DNA from: Tetmemena sp. SeJ-2015 | Lineage: Eukaryota > Ciliophora > Spirotrichea > Sporadotrichida > Oxytrichidae | Direction of reading: 5' to 3' | DNA length: 64,000 bases | NCBI GenBank assembly: GCA_027382625.1 | Contig: JAJKFJ010021335.1 | Coordinates: 57,506-121,505, forward strand | Part shown: positions 1 through 14,100 of the stretch, one piece after another | Layout: each line of letters begins with the position of its first letter | How positions within the stretch are numbered: the first letter of the stretch is position 1 | Notes under the pieces: generated by a model | What the model saw: the letters and a program-made list of their open reading frames with translations, nothing else | What the model was told of the DNA's origin: nothing | The model's database searches: none | Program-made: the position numbers and the translations under genes

Positions 1-829
1 AGCTCAGCATGTGGTCAAGTTCCATCTTGGGAATACCGGTCCACTTCTTGAAAACTATTTCCATGTGTATTTCAAAGTATCCCCAACCTATCCTTGATAT
101 AAGGAAAGGGGCTTGAGTCACCTTAATTACGCTTGGCTTGAAAGTAGGATGTAAGTGATAAGTAACGCTTTCTATAAACTTCCCAACTTAAGATCTATAG
201 ATATATAAAAGCATAAACCATTAAGACTTTGTCTTTGTTAGGATCATCTGCAAGTGCCACGAACATTATCCATCGATGTGAGTTAAGCATTTTGCTGTCA
301 CTGTTTGCTTTCTTAGGTTTTTCAACAAGACTGTGTAGATTTCCAAATACGAATTTGAGAGGTACTCGTGAGCCTCTCCACACTCCTGCTTTAATCAGTT
401 ACTCTTTCCTCTCTTCGAAATCTTAAGGGAACATTTAATTCAAACACTATGAAGATATGATGCAATAGCATTTCTTCAATCTGCTTTTGAGTTTCTCTAT
501 CAATTGTTGGTACGAACTATTGATCAAACTGTCGTCTGCACATGGGACAAGTTGCATTCAGCTAAAGCACCTGTTTCTGACAAGAAAGGCAAAACAGATG
601 CTTGCAAGGAGTCATCACTGGTTCAGCGATCATTTCTAAACAGATTGGACACTCAAAGTCATATAATACGATTATCATATAATTCTTAGTCGTTTCTTCC
701 CATATTAGCTGGGTTTTAAGTAGAAGTGGCTTTAACTGTTGCTGAAGTTTTAGGAGCAGTTTTCTTTTCTTCTTCTTTCTTAGATGCATTTTAAGTTGGC
801 TTGGCTGCGGCGGGTTACTTTCTCTCCAT
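1..829 (-). CDS. RING-finger plus YEATS-domain protein (3' end cut by window)
   Basis: Probable chromatin-linked ubiquitin ligase. The start (ATG at 829-827) opens a Lys/Ala/Thr-rich stretch. A RING finger follows: CPICLEM, then CKHLFCLSC, then CPMCRRQFD (about 500-660, with one TAG read as Gln). After it comes a region with WRGSRVPLKFVFGN and then a YEATS fold signature at 1-175: SVTYHLHPTF, APFLISRIGWGYFEI and IVFKKW. An intron of about 40 nt probably separates these two last blocks near 170-210. One single-base slip is needed just before the RING at about 665. A 34-bp insert between two TTC copies (420-453) fits an IES. YEATS domains bind acylated histone lysines and RING domains recruit E2 enzymes; the combination is inferred from sequence only. 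The C-terminus lies outside the window. Confidence 0.75.
420..453. other. Candidate IES, 3-nt pointer (GAA on plus strand)
   Basis: Removing these 34 bp, flanked by GAA at 417-419 and 451-453, joins the end of the RING region directly and in frame to the Glu/Lys-rich linker before WRGSRVPLKF. No GT-AG ends are present. A 3-nt repeat is weak evidence alone, and an intron or sequence error remains possible. Confidence 0.4.
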
Positions 830-1342
830 GTTGTTATTTTGCAAATGTCTTTTAGATTGATTATTAAAAACCTGACAATTATTAAAGAAATGTATATAAA
901 TATATGAATTGAGAGTAAATCTAAAATTTGGCCTACTATGAAATTGTGCCTACTATCTGAAAAAGCATTGCAAAAAAATGTTAGAAAAATATATTATATA
1001 TAGCTTCTGTTCATAATTCAGGAATCAAGAAAGACCATATGGCGGATGTAGTCATGAGAAATTTCTGGAATTTATAAACTTATGTATTTTATCTAAAACT
1101 AATAATTTTAACATGATATGCAATTCAAAGTGAAATTAATTTAAAATTTTAATTTTATAATTTCCTTCTATAATTATGAGCGAGCTTTGTTAAAAGCTCT
1201 TTGGGTTTAATCTATGAATTTCATGAAAATATAAAGTGTAACTCTTCATCATCATTGTAAGTTATTGGCTATCTATCATTTGTTGAGCAATAAATTATTT
1301 ATAAGATAATTAAGATTTAGAATCTAGCAAACTTGGAAGGAA
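830..1342. other. AT-rich intergenic DNA
   Basis: No gene seen. It contains a 14-nt match at 1176 (ATGAGCGAGCTTTG) to the start of the second VPS4 copy (5936), which may be a leftover of the block duplication or chance. Confidence 0.5.
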
Positions 1343-2804
<1,462 letters not shown>

Positions 2805-2912
2805 AATTAGCATTCCTTATCATATAAAATTAGACTTAAACTTTACATTAAAATTAATTATAGTTTGGCTTGAGAAGGAAGCAAAAATATTTTAAAAGAT
2901 AGATGGATTGAT

Positions 2913-3940
2913 TCAAAATAGACAACCAGCAGCTGGAAACTATTTGACATTATTTTCGGTGAAAGGATTAAAGAGTTCAATGCGGCCTAAATCAAATACC
3001 GTTTTGAGATTTTCGTTGTAATGGCAGTTTATTTTCTTATAGAAAGAGGTGGCCTTCGGGTTTTCCAAATTATCTCCTAAGCTGTACTTAATAAAAGCAA
3101 TTTGTGAAAGTGGATGTTTATTTTTAAGTGCTCACATGTTTTGGTATTTAGAGACATTACTGGCTCAAGAGAAGTGAAGTCATACTCAAAGTGCAATAAG
3201 GTGCAAAGTTCGTCAAAGTATTTCAAGTTATAGTACCATTGAAATAATTTCTTATTAATTTTAATGTTTTAAGGTCGTTTAGTTTGATTGGACTCCAACT
3301 CCAGCCTTGACTAGGTTGAGTCTGACATTTGTTTTGAATAAGTAGAAATTCATTACTTCGAAAGCTAACTCCAATCTAAAGTAGGACTCAAAATGAATAG
3401 TAGGATCATGCACATCTTAATTACTAAATATAAATAGATGGAGTATCTGACTCAAAGACATCAGGAGAGTAAAATGGTTTGTCAACTCCCATAATTCCAG
3501 TGAAGCTTTTAACGCGATACCATCCTTTTAGCATCTATTACCAAAAGTCTCCTCCTTCAACTTCTGATCCTTCTGCTCGGGGTCTAAACAGAATTGGTTT
3601 GAAGTCCTTATCAGGAGTGAAGGGAGAAGATTTCTAGATTATTTCAAATTAGTCTGGAGTTTCTTAATCCTAATCTAAGATAGATTGGGTGTTATCTGAT
3701 GAATTTATAAAGTAGACTTTAGTAAATGAAAATATGTAATAAGATATGAGAATTGCTAATCTATTCGATGAATTGAGAAAATCCTTGATTAAGCTGTTTT
3801 GGGGTTGATAATGTTTTTCTAAAGCTAGGAGCAGAGTCTCTCCCCAGATCATCAAAGCTTTTAAGGTTCCACTTTGATTATACTTGACTTTAAAGGCCAG
3901 AGAACATTAATAAGGCCACGAGTGCGATAGTTTAATTCAT
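2913..3940 (-). CDS. Secreted protein of unknown function
   Basis: It starts with a plausible signal peptide (MNQTIALVALLMFSGLQSQ). Conserved-looking blocks downstream include FTPDKDFKPILFRPRAEG, FWQQMLKGWYRVKSFTGIMG and TSFYKKINCHYNEN, and the frame ends at TGA 2915-2913. Blocks change frame near 3740 and 3420 and across about 3120-3180, so at least two introns, IESs or sequence slips interrupt it; I could not place them exactly. The gene converges on VPS4 copy 1, with its stop about 110 bp beyond the VPS4 stop. A decayed copy of its 3' part lies after VPS4 copy 2. I do not recognise the family. Confidence 0.6.
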
Positions 3941-4214
3941 TTTATAAGATTTATATTTCTATAAACTAAATCTAGGCATGTTCCCTGTCATTATTGTTTC
4001 CATTTCGTAATTATAATAATCTTAAAAATTAAGACTTATCTCATTTAAGTAACAACTATCCACATATTATGGAAGTCAAATAAAATCAAAGTGAAAAGTG
4101 ATAAAGGAGAGAACCAACAGAGATTTATTTACTACCAATTTATTAAAGGAAACACACATTTATTTTATAAGTTAAAAAAATTATTGGATATAATAATAAT
4201 GAAAAGCCGTAATA
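3941..4214. other. AT-rich intergenic DNA
   Basis: No gene or repeat boundary recognised between the secreted-protein gene and the repeat block starting near 4215. Confidence 0.4.
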
Positions 4215-4500
4215 TCGAGGCAGTTTAAATGGCTCAAACTCTCAAATCATCAGTCAAAATTTAATTAAAGTATCTTCTTTATTCATCCTCACAACACCTC
4301 TCAGAGGAGAAATATAATGTGTGCTTATCTTCATTCTCTTCATTTCAGTTATATAATATTGTGCAACATATAACTCGGAGATGATCTCTTAGACTAAAAG
4401 GACAAAACGATATAAAGCACTTAGATTATCATTCTGAATTTAATTGTATAATATTTATTTAAATTGTCCATCCTCCATATCTTACTAATTTTTGTTAAAT
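4215..4500 (+). repeat. Diverged copy of interspersed repeat R1
   Basis: This shows collinear similarity to the repeat at 19491-19860 and 41515-42492: GCAGTTTAAAT, then a CTTCTTT...ATC...ACACCTCTCAG block, then a TTCATCCTC-like stretch. It lacks the GCTTGTTCGATAG segment of the other copies and is clearly older. It sits next to a transposase relic, suggesting it may be one end of the parent element. Confidence 0.5.
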
Positions 4501-4744
4501 TGAAGGGAAAATACTCATTCTAATTTCCATTCAAATCTTAACTATACTTAAAATCAAAATTAAAAATGTTCTTGCTTTAAATATAATATTTTAATTCTTC
4601 ACTTAAAATAATAGAATCTTATAAACTAAATCAAACAAATATGAGCATGACTTAATACTAAAATTCTATTTGATTAAAATACATTTTAATATAATTATTT
4701 TAGATAAACTTAGAACTACTCACTATTAAATCCTCTGTATCGAT

Positions 4745-5035
4745 AGCTTAATCATGCATCAAGTGAGAGAGCAGCAGCTTCTTATAGTGTCCCTTAACTA
4801 AGTTCCAGCAGTAAAACTCAATGCCGTTGAACTCTGGCGAGTATGGAACATTAAAAACAGGAGTGATGTTCAACTCAGCGTATGCCTTCTTCGCTTCCTT
4901 TGTCTTGTGTACGCTGAGGTTGTCAACGAGTAGAACGATCTCACCGTCTGTGATCTTCTCTCTGAGCTTCTTAAGGAACGCAACATACTGCTCTCGCTTG
5001 ATAGAGCGAGGATGAAGGACATAAGCTTCTAATAT
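4745..5035 (-). pseudogene. DDE (Tc1/mariner-IS630 type) transposase fragment
   Basis: The minus-strand frame gives a typical C-terminal half of a DDE transposase. It includes ILLVDN-type (VLLVDNLSVHKT) and NVPYSPEFNGIEFYCWN signatures, where the second Asp and the final Glu of the catalytic triad sit. The 5' half, including the first Asp, is missing, and upstream sequence drops at once to featureless AT-rich DNA. The surviving piece is more GC-rich than its surroundings. Transposases of this superfamily are encoded by ciliate germline transposons such as TBE and Tec and have been implicated in DNA elimination. Here it is most simply a dead remnant. Confidence 0.8.
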
Positions 5036-5935
5036 ATTATAATCGAAATAATTGCGTAAAAAGAATACAGAAAGAACAATATTAAAATAAAAATTAGTAG
5101 TCTAATATTGAAGGAATGATTTTTAAAATAGTTTCCTCGATTTAAATAAAAAACTATTTTTTAAAATATAAACACAAAATTCGTCCTTAAATATTAATAT
5201 AATTTTAGAGTAATTTGATCTTATAAAAATTGATTGATTTAATAAATTTAGAAGAGAAATTAAATTAATAAATAATTAAGAAATTAAAATCCTAGCAATT
5301 AAGTGTGAAATATTTGGGTAAAATTATTTACCATTCGATTTTATACATTAAAATTATAAGCAATGATTATAACTTCTTGTAAGGAATCTTTGATGAGTTA
5401 CTGGTCACAATTTTTAAAACTTAGGTTAATTATCATTGGTTCGGAGTCAAAGACATTTGATCCTTTAACTGGTACCTCCATCGTAATGGTGGAAGAACAA
5501 ACTCATCTTATAATTTGAAGAGCTATCGAACAAGCCCCATATTGAACTATTATTTCATGATTTAACGGCCAACATTTTACAACTCCTCATTTATTATTTT
5601 AATTTAATTCCGATTTTCATTTAAATTTTAACTATAATCAGATTGATTTCAGTTTTATAAAGAGGGAAAATTTTATCTGCTTATCAGCAACCCTAAAACT
5701 AATTATAATTTTACTTTTCCTATAAAGCTATATAGATATATGAAATGAGATAATATATAATCTATAATTTTTATAATACTTGGTAAAATCTTAATCTTGA
5801 TTTCCTAATTTTATATATTTATAAGAATGATAATGAATAATTATAAAACTTTTATAAGAAATCTTTAATTTGTGGGTCAATAAATAAATTTAAAAATATA
5901 TTTTGGATTGAGGATTAAACAATTTTTGGAGTGAT
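5036..5935. other. AT-rich intergenic DNA with possible inverted R1 end
   Basis: No gene seen. At about 5500-5580, on the minus strand, the GCTTGTTCGATAGCT segment typical of repeat R1 recurs in a loosely similar context, in opposite orientation to the R1 copy at 4215. With the transposase fragment between them, 4215-5600 could be a decayed transposon with inverted ends. Confidence 0.4.
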
Positions 5936-7367
5936 ATGAGCGAGCTTTCCTCCTTCAGAGAAAAAGGAAAAATGTATGGTGAGATGGCCATTAAGGCTGA
6001 CAATCAAAAGCAATATGAAGATGCTTGCACGAACTACATCATTTAAACATTAAATCTAATTTAAATCAAGGCTGTAGAAGTTTTTTCTCACATTATTAAA
6101 TGTAAATAAAGACACTACTTAAATAAAAACTATCACGCTTTGAGGCTCAATCATTATTCTGACCGACATTTTTGTAGACGAACCAAACTAGTATATCGTC
6201 ACACTCTACAAAGAAAAAAGGAACGAATATCTCGATAGAGCATTAATAATTAAAAGAATATCTCTATCTTTAGATAGAAACTATAGACTAAGCATCTTTT
6301 GATTATAGGTAAGTAGTAATTTGTTAAATTTTATTTCTATACTAGATTTAATTACTTACCAATTTTCAAAATATTAGAAATGATTAATCACAGAAAGATG
6401 AAGAAGCTCAACTTAATGAAGATAAGAGCTTGGGTATATTTATAGAAAAAACAAATGTTAAATGGGCTGATGTTATTGGAATAGAGCAATCAAAAATTTC
6501 TCTTTTGGAGGAAATTATTTTTCCTCTAAGTTTGCTCAATCAATAACAAAGGAGAGAAAACCTTGCAAAGGTATTTTGCTCTATGGACCTTCAGGGACGG
6601 GAAAAAATTACTTGGCTTAAGCCTTCGCAAATGAAGCAAATTGTAATTTTTTCAGAATTCCCAGTTCAGATCTGGTATTTAAAAAGCCAGGTGAATCTGA
6701 GCTCATAATTTAACAGATCTTCAAGTTAGCTAGAGAAAATAGACCTGCCATCATCTTCATAGAAAAAATTGACTCCCTTTATGGAAGAAAGAGTGAAGGA
6801 GAGGACGAGCACTCAATAAGATTTAAGACTGAATTTTTGGTAGAGATGCAAGGAATTAGAAACAATAACGAGGGCATCATGGTGCTCGGAGCTAGCAATG
6901 CTCCATGGGAGCTTGACCCTGCTATCAGAAGAAAATTTGAAAAGAGGATTTATATCCCTCTTCCAGAAATCGAAGATAGATTTATATTGTTCAAGAAGAG
7001 AATAGGAGATACCCCAAATAACTTGACAGAAGAAGATATGTATGATCTATCTAGAGTAACAGACGGATATTCCTGCAAAGATATCTCTTTTGTGGTAAAA
7101 GAAGCTTTAATGATTCCAGTCTAAAAATGTCATACAGCAACTAGATTCAAGAGAAATGCTTAGGGGTACTTCTTGCCTACTGACCCTTCCGACACAACAG
7201 GTATAGAAATGAGATTGATGGACATTACTCCTGCATATCTTCTTGGAGTTCCAGAGGTAACTAAAAAAGATTTTATTACTGTTCTTAAAAGAATAAAACC
7301 TCTTGCTGCCTAAGGAGACTTAGTTAGACATGCAGATTTTACTAAATCTTTCGGAGAAGGTGGATGA
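5936..7367 (+). pseudogene. VPS4 copy 2, decayed paralogue
   Basis: The protein is similar to copy 1 along its length, including MIT start (RE/GKMYGEMAIKAD), [18 protein letters not shown] and DFTKSFG near the TGA at 7365. Key ATPase residues are lost: Walker A reads GPSGTGKN instead of GPPGTGKS, and Walker B reads FIEKID instead of FIDEID. A one-base deletion near 6520 breaks the frame before Walker A, and the region between MIT and AAA (6100-6420) is poorly preserved. It is followed, as copy 1 is, by a piece of the neighbouring convergent gene. It is best explained as a duplicate that lost ATPase function and is decaying. Confidence 0.8.
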
Positions 7368-7439
7368 AGTTTCACTTTTATGATATGAATTACAACTTAA
7401 ATTTTAATTTCATTATTGCAAAGATTGAGAATGAATAAA

Positions 7440-7960
7440 TTTTAAAAATTGAATTTATTATGGATTTATTCAAAATTGGCAGGCTACTTGAAATTATTGC
7501 CACTATTTTAGGAAAAAAACTAATGAGATTAAAATAGCTAAATCAATTACTATAGTTTAAAATTAAATTAAAATAAAAAATAAATTCTTCTTGCATTTTA
7601 ACTTTTGCTGCTTCTAACTCTACATTGAGTGCTCTCAAAAATAGAAGTAAGGATATAAAATTCTTTCTTTTGAATGGAATGATATTTAATTAATTATAAT
7701 GGATGCATATTTACTGTTATTATCTCATTTTAATTAAATGCTAAGTATATTCCATTCTGCATTAAAAGTCTCAGCTTTATTGTCATTTTGTCATTCATTG
7801 TATAGGTTATCTAAATTCTTAGAAATAGAGATGGTCTCTGGGTTAATCAAACTATCTTCAAAGATATTGTAAATAAGTTTTTTATTAAAAAAATCAGTTG
7901 TTTATTTAGTGTTTAATGATTCAGAGAAGTAAATTCAAAAGTACAATGTGAAATTTAAAG
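7440..7960 (-). pseudogene. Decayed copy of the 3' part of the 2913-3940 gene
   Basis: Patchy but collinear DNA similarity: 7455-7560 matches 2905-3000 (ATGGAT-TATTCAAAAT onward), 7800-7880 matches 3035-3110, and 7925-7960 matches 3165-3205. No open frame survives. It shows that the duplication covered VPS4 and at least 300 bp of its convergent neighbour. Confidence 0.6.
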
Positions 7961-8124
7961 AAACCCTCCCAAAATAAAGATGAAGATATATCGTGGTTAA
8001 GTATTTGAAATAAATCATCTTAAGTGAGGGTAAAGTAAATATGATAGCTAGGTTACTATCAAGTTACTAGTCTTATGTTCAAACAATAATCAATATTTTA
8101 GTCACTGAGCTTCACAAATAGTCG
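7961..8124. other. Intergenic DNA
   Basis: Short AT-rich stretch beyond the Piezo stop; nothing recognised. Confidence 0.4.
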
Positions 8125-11100
8125 TCAATTACTATTTGACTCTAAGCTCGTAATCCTCATTAAAAATGAAAGTAATATATATTGTCTTTGGTGGAGGTTG
8201 CTGGTTGAAGGTCTACTTGCGATAGCAGGTGCGGCATTAACGAGGGGAGCCCTGAGACTGCTGCCGCATATAGCTCTAATTATCTCAGGGGACCGCATTA
8301 TCTCCATCAGTATGAAGAAATCTATCATTAATTTTATATTCATAATATTGAAGAATAGTTCTTCTTCCTTCTTGAGGTTTTACTCCAATCTCTGCATGTA
8401 GATACATCTGATAAGGTTTCTAACAGGATCAGGGTTGGGGATCTCAGTCACATAAATTCTATCTGCGTTGTAAACCACAATCTTTCTCAGTGTTTGTCCT
8501 ACAATCAAAGCTACTCCAATATAGAATCCCATGATAGAGGTTGCGTCAAAGAAGTTGCTTGAGATCAGGTCTGAGAAAGTAATGAAGGTGATGCCTGCAA
8601 AGTTCAAGTTAAGGGCCCAGTAGTTTTCGCAAGAGTAGGAAAGAGTAAGATCTTCTCTCTCTAAATTCAAGTCAATCACTTCTTTCTTCTCTCCAAGTCT
8701 CAATTGATAAGGCAAGAAGTCTGGGATGGTAACGCTTCTTATGTCTTCAGGATTTGTATCACAATCAATTTGCATAACATAGTTTAATTCCTGCATAGTC
8801 TTATTGTCAGCAGGGTCGAAATAGTTGAAAGTCTTCAGTGTTTATCCTGAGGCGGTAGGTGCTTCAGTGGGTCCCTATAAAATGTAAAATTCAAAGATTT
8901 ATTACAGGTCTGGTGAAAGAGTAAGTCATAATCACAGTTGTGAGAAGATTAGGAGAGCCTTTGGCTTGTTCAGCTAGCATATCCTAGAAAGAGTTGCGAT
9001 AATCTCCACTCACAGTCCACTCAGTGTCTGAGGAATTCTTCATGATGATTCTTTGCACTTGCTCGTTTTCGAAGAACTTAGTCTCGGGCATCTTAGAGTA
9101 GTTTCTGCTCTCAAATTCATGCTCACTCATAATTGGCATGGAAAGAGGAGAGTCGGTGTTAAAGATAGGGAACTCGTATGTTTCATAACGCTCTGTGTTC
9201 TGAATATTAATCTGGAAATCCAAATAGCCATCGGTTACAAGGTTTGCATCTGCAATTATTGAGAGGTTACTGAACATGAAGAAAGGTCCATCAAGAAGAA
9301 GAGAATCAAGCCAAGACAGAAACAACCGCACAGACACTTTTCGAATCTTACAATTCTCGTTCCTAACTTTCTCTCAAAGTAACCTCGGTTTCCATTAATC
9401 AACTTAAAAATATTCCATTCTTGAAGAAGTAAAGCTCTGAATCAATTTCTGCAAGCTCTAACCACTGGAAGATATCAAGTGAAGTCTTTTAGAAGCACCA
9501 ATCGAGGATAATTTTGAGCTCAAGCACGAATGGCAAAACGTAGAAAATTCTGTAAGTAAGAACTGGTCCAAGTCCAAGCTTGGTAGTGAGGGAGCTTGGC
9601 TCCTTGTAGTCAGGGTAACCGTATCTAATTTGAAGGGCTGAGAGCATGAAGTAGTAGCAGAAGATCATGTAGAATAGAATAAGGTAGAGGTTCTATTTGA
9701 AGCTCAGGCAACCATACTTCTCATAGAGGTTCTTGTTTGCAGTGTCGCAATAAGGAGTTCCATAAATTGCATCATTAGAAGAGAGAGGGAAGATCCAGAA
9801 CAATAGCATTAAATGGATAACCAGAAAATATTAAGCACATGATAGACGATTAGTAGAATCCATTGGATTATCCATTTGTGACTTGTTAATTGTCATTCTG
9901 GTGTGCTGAAGCTCAATACCTAAGATTTCTCTTGAGGCCTCAGTGTTGCTACCCTTAGCATCTCTGCCGAATAGAATAGTGTCACTAGTCTTTTGGGCTT
10001 GCAAATGCATTGAGAGAGTCTTGCTTTCTCCCAAAGTCATTTTAGATTGTACTTCATCAGTTGGTTCCTTTCTGTTGTTTCTTGCCTTTTGCAAGTTGAC
10101 TCTTGTGTTAGTTCTGCTGATATATCTCTCAAGAATCATCACAAAGACTTGAATGAAAAGCATCACCACCATGTAGATACTAAACTGGCTGCTGCTTTCG
10201 AGATTTTGGGTTCCTCTGGCATCAAGCTTAGTGTAGTTGGAAATAAGGAACACGCAAATGATGAACTAGATGAAAGTAATGCGGCCGTAGAAATCAATGC
10301 CTGGCTTTTGCTCCTTCACCTTGGGGAAGAGTCTGCGGAAGTAAGAATGCTTGCCGAAATAGTTTCTCACAAGTCCTTGATTTTCTGGACGCTTTGACTT
10401 TAGTTCCTTGACTAGTCTCTTTCTCTCGGCTTTTTCAACAACAAGAGAATAGCGGCGAGTGATAAAATATCATTTGATTTTATTGAATGATAGGATCATC
10501 CTTCAAACCAGCAGTGATATCATCTGCAAGTTCTTTTCTGTTCTTCATGATTTAGTTGTTCTGCTCGATTACATCTTCATGAGTCTTTCTCTTTTTCTTA
10601 GATTCAAGCTCCTTTTAAAAGATAATAATATCCTCAGCCTTTTCAGCAATCTTTCTTATCTTCTTAGGATATTTGGAGATAGTTCTATCATAAACTTCAT
10701 TAGGTTCCTCTTCGCCAACTACCATATCCTCATCCTCTACAATCTTTCTCTGTCTGTCTTTCTTAATTTCCTCCTTAATTTCTTCCTCATTGAATTGTTT
10801 CAACTATAGTTAAACATTAAAGACTGAGGATAACTTACGAATCTAGCTCTTGCTTCTTCAATGTTTTCGAGATCGATTTCTCTGCGGTCATAGAGTCCTA
10901 GTAGGATCTCATAGTAGCTGTTTCCTAAGATGCAAGTCAAGATTATCAATTCAGGCAGGATATAAGTAAATAGACCCCATGTAGTGTCTTCTCTCCACAA
11001 TCCAAATAGCATATAGTTCTAAATACAACTTTAAGACAAGAAAGATTATTCCTTACTGAGATTGAAGAGTAAGTGTCAACTAGGCCTTTGTTTTCGTTCA

Positions 11101-14100
11101 ACATGTCTAGGTTAACAAGGAACTTCAAAAACAGAATCACGATCACGTATATCTTTATCAATCTCCAGAAATCTTTGCCAGGTCTGCCTTCCTCCATAAG
11201 AGCGTAGCCAAACACTGCGAAGGGCAATAGAATACTAATCAAACCTGCGTTTAGGATCTGACTCAGAATCATGAAAATGTAGGCAATAGGCGGCCAAGTT
11301 AGAGAACACAGCTTCTAATATAGCTCCACAGTTAGCCATGAAGATATTAGAGAATTTGAGGAAATTAGCAGTTCTTGGCATCATCTCGATGGTAACTTCA
11401 TCATCGGGATCAGGCAATTTTTAGTTTCCTCTTCTTCTGGCGGCTTTCTTATCGTTTGCTGCTTGAAGATTTCTCCTCTTTTAGAAGATTACATCGATAT
11501 CCTTCTTCATCTCTTATTCAAGATCGCTTTCAATTTTGCGTTTACCTTAGCTCATAAGTTGCTTGACGTTTTTGCAAGATTCAATATCGTTCAAGAACAC
11601 TATCATTGTAAATTCAAAAAATGTATATCTATCTAGTCGATGTACTTCTTCTTTAAGCGAAGGTAGAAGCTGCCACATCTTCCAACTTGTTTCTTCATTT
11701 TATCTAGTAGCTCCTCTTTCTCGAAGTAGTCATCATCCTGTTTAAGAAGATCTTGGAATTGTTGGAACTTGAAGTTCTCTTCCAGAGTCTTGGACATTTC
11801 CATCTTCTTAGCTGTGATTGGCTTGTTTTGCTGAGTGGATTTGCGCTTAAGTGCTTGCTATACTGAATAAATATAATAATTTTAGGATTGTTCTAAGTAC
11901 TGAACCAGTGATCTGTTGCTGAATGTCGGTGGGAGATTGAATCATGTTGAGATTAGAGGTTGGAGTGGATTCATCTCTGTCGTGTTTACCCTCTTCCTCG
12001 TCTATTCTCTCTAGCAGAGGCTGTCTGATATTATTCTTGGCAGGAGCAGGTGCGTTGAAGGGTCTGCCTTGAATAAGGGATTACTGAGATCTAAGGTAGT
12101 GGTTCATCTTCATCTTGAGTTCCGCCACGCCCTCGTACATCTTAGTCTTGCGCTGCTAGACAGTCACTATCTTCTGAAGCTTCCAGTTGTTGTATCTGTA
12201 GGTCATGGCTAGAGACTTGTAGCTTTGAGCCAGCTTCAAAAGTCTTCTCAGGTCAACTCTGATAAACTCCCAGAACGCCTATGATAGAAATGGAAATTAT
12301 TTAATTGCCTAAGAGGAATAGATTCTGGACTGGAGGAAGATGAAGAACAGGTTGAGTGACTTCAGAATTAGGAAGAGAAGGTTGCGGCCTCCGTCTGTCA
12401 AGGATACGAATTGGTAGCCCTCCTCGCCTGCATACAACATCTCTGAGAAGGTAATGTTCTTGTTGATTATAATTAAACCTATTATATTGATGGTGTAGAC
12501 TTTGTCAAAACCAAGTTGTTTGATGAGCCAGTCGCCTTCGTAAACTGGAGTCTGGCACAGCACTTGCAGAGCGATATCAGAGAAGCAGAAAAGCATGAGA
12601 GGACCGCAAATATCAATAATTATATTAAAAAACAAATATAGTAGGGGTGCTTCCAGCTTCTCTTTTCTTGGTGAATAGAGTCTAGATGGAAGAAGTCAGT
12701 GATCTACATAATAAGAGGTACACTATTTAATACACTATAAGTGTGTTTTACACTGAAAACCAGATAGCCAATAGACATTACAAAATATAGTAAGATAGGA
12801 TATAAGGATATTGAACAATTATAGGGATCTGCAGAGCATAGCTAGCAGCAGAGTCATAAGCAGAGTTACCACTTGAAGACCAATGAATGCAAAGTATCTT
12901 GCTTTCTTGGAGAAGTAGTAGGCGAACAGATTTTTCTTCATCTCGTTTAAGTAAACAAATAAACTTAGGTAATATCTTTCCTAAAATAAGTTTTATGCAA
13001 AGTATCTTAGAACTTTCTTGGAGAGTAGTCCAGCGAACAGTATTTTATCATTCATCTCGTTTAAGAAAAATAAACTGAGGTAGATTTCCTAAATATTTTA
13101 TGATGTAGAATTTACCGCATAATTTTTTAAGAATATCAGATCCAGAATATTCCAAGCTATCATCAGCGGCTTCAGCTGCTTGTTTGTCTTCAAGTTCTTT
13201 CTCAGCTCTTCTCTGGCTTTTGATTTCTAACTTGGAGAGTTGGCGTGTTGTGGTGTCGATCTGAGTTTCGCCATCAGCCTTGTCATTTTGTTATATAAAT
13301 GAACCCTGCACTGATTCTTCTTTAGGAGGGAACTTGAGGTTGTACTTCTTTCTAATTTGCATGCGAGCGTACTCCTGGAGAGAGTCTTCAAGCTACCTAG
13401 TCTGGCTGAAACTGACCTTGATGTTGTTTGCGTTAATGGGATTGCCAAAGTTGAAGAAGTAGATAGTTAGAATCACCAAATTTGCGAAGTCAAACCAGAT
13501 ATCGTTTACTTGAGCAGATTGAAGATCAATCACAAATTAGTTAAAAACAACCTTTATAATATTTGAGAATTTATAATGCTGAAGAAGTTAGTCCAGTGGA
13601 GGTTTTCTCTAAGGAAGTCAACCTTCAAGAACCAAGGGAAGATGAACTGTCCGTTGGGCTGGTCTCTTGAAGGATATCCCTCATCATAGGGAGAGGGGAA
13701 CTTCATGGGGTTGTTTAGAGAAGTTAGATTTGTCAAAGATATAAGGTACTCAATTGCAAGAGTAATACCCACGCAGTAGGACATAATCAGCATTCCAGTG
13801 GTCTTGTTCTTGATAAGCAAGAATGTAAGTAGGAGTCCCAAGTAAATGATACTCACTATGTTGCTCTTGTTAGCATAATTAAAAGCACAAGAGAGTAGAA
13901 GAAGTTGAAGGGAAATTTGCTCCATAACTATCTTTAAGGCATTGCGATCTTGATGACATACTTTCTCTTGAGACCAGTCTCGACAATCTCCTTAAGTCTC
14001 TTCTCCTTAACTTCATCAGTCTATTCTCTAAAGAGAGACTCTACTCTGTCACTTTCTTGCTTAGCTTCCATAACAGTAATGAACTCTGATCTTGGCTATG

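Noticed and set aside
3700..3790. An 8-nt direct repeat (AATTCATC on the coding strand) as an IES pointer in the secreted-protein gene.
   Set aside because: Excision joins the two sides in different frames, so it does not restore the coding sequence.
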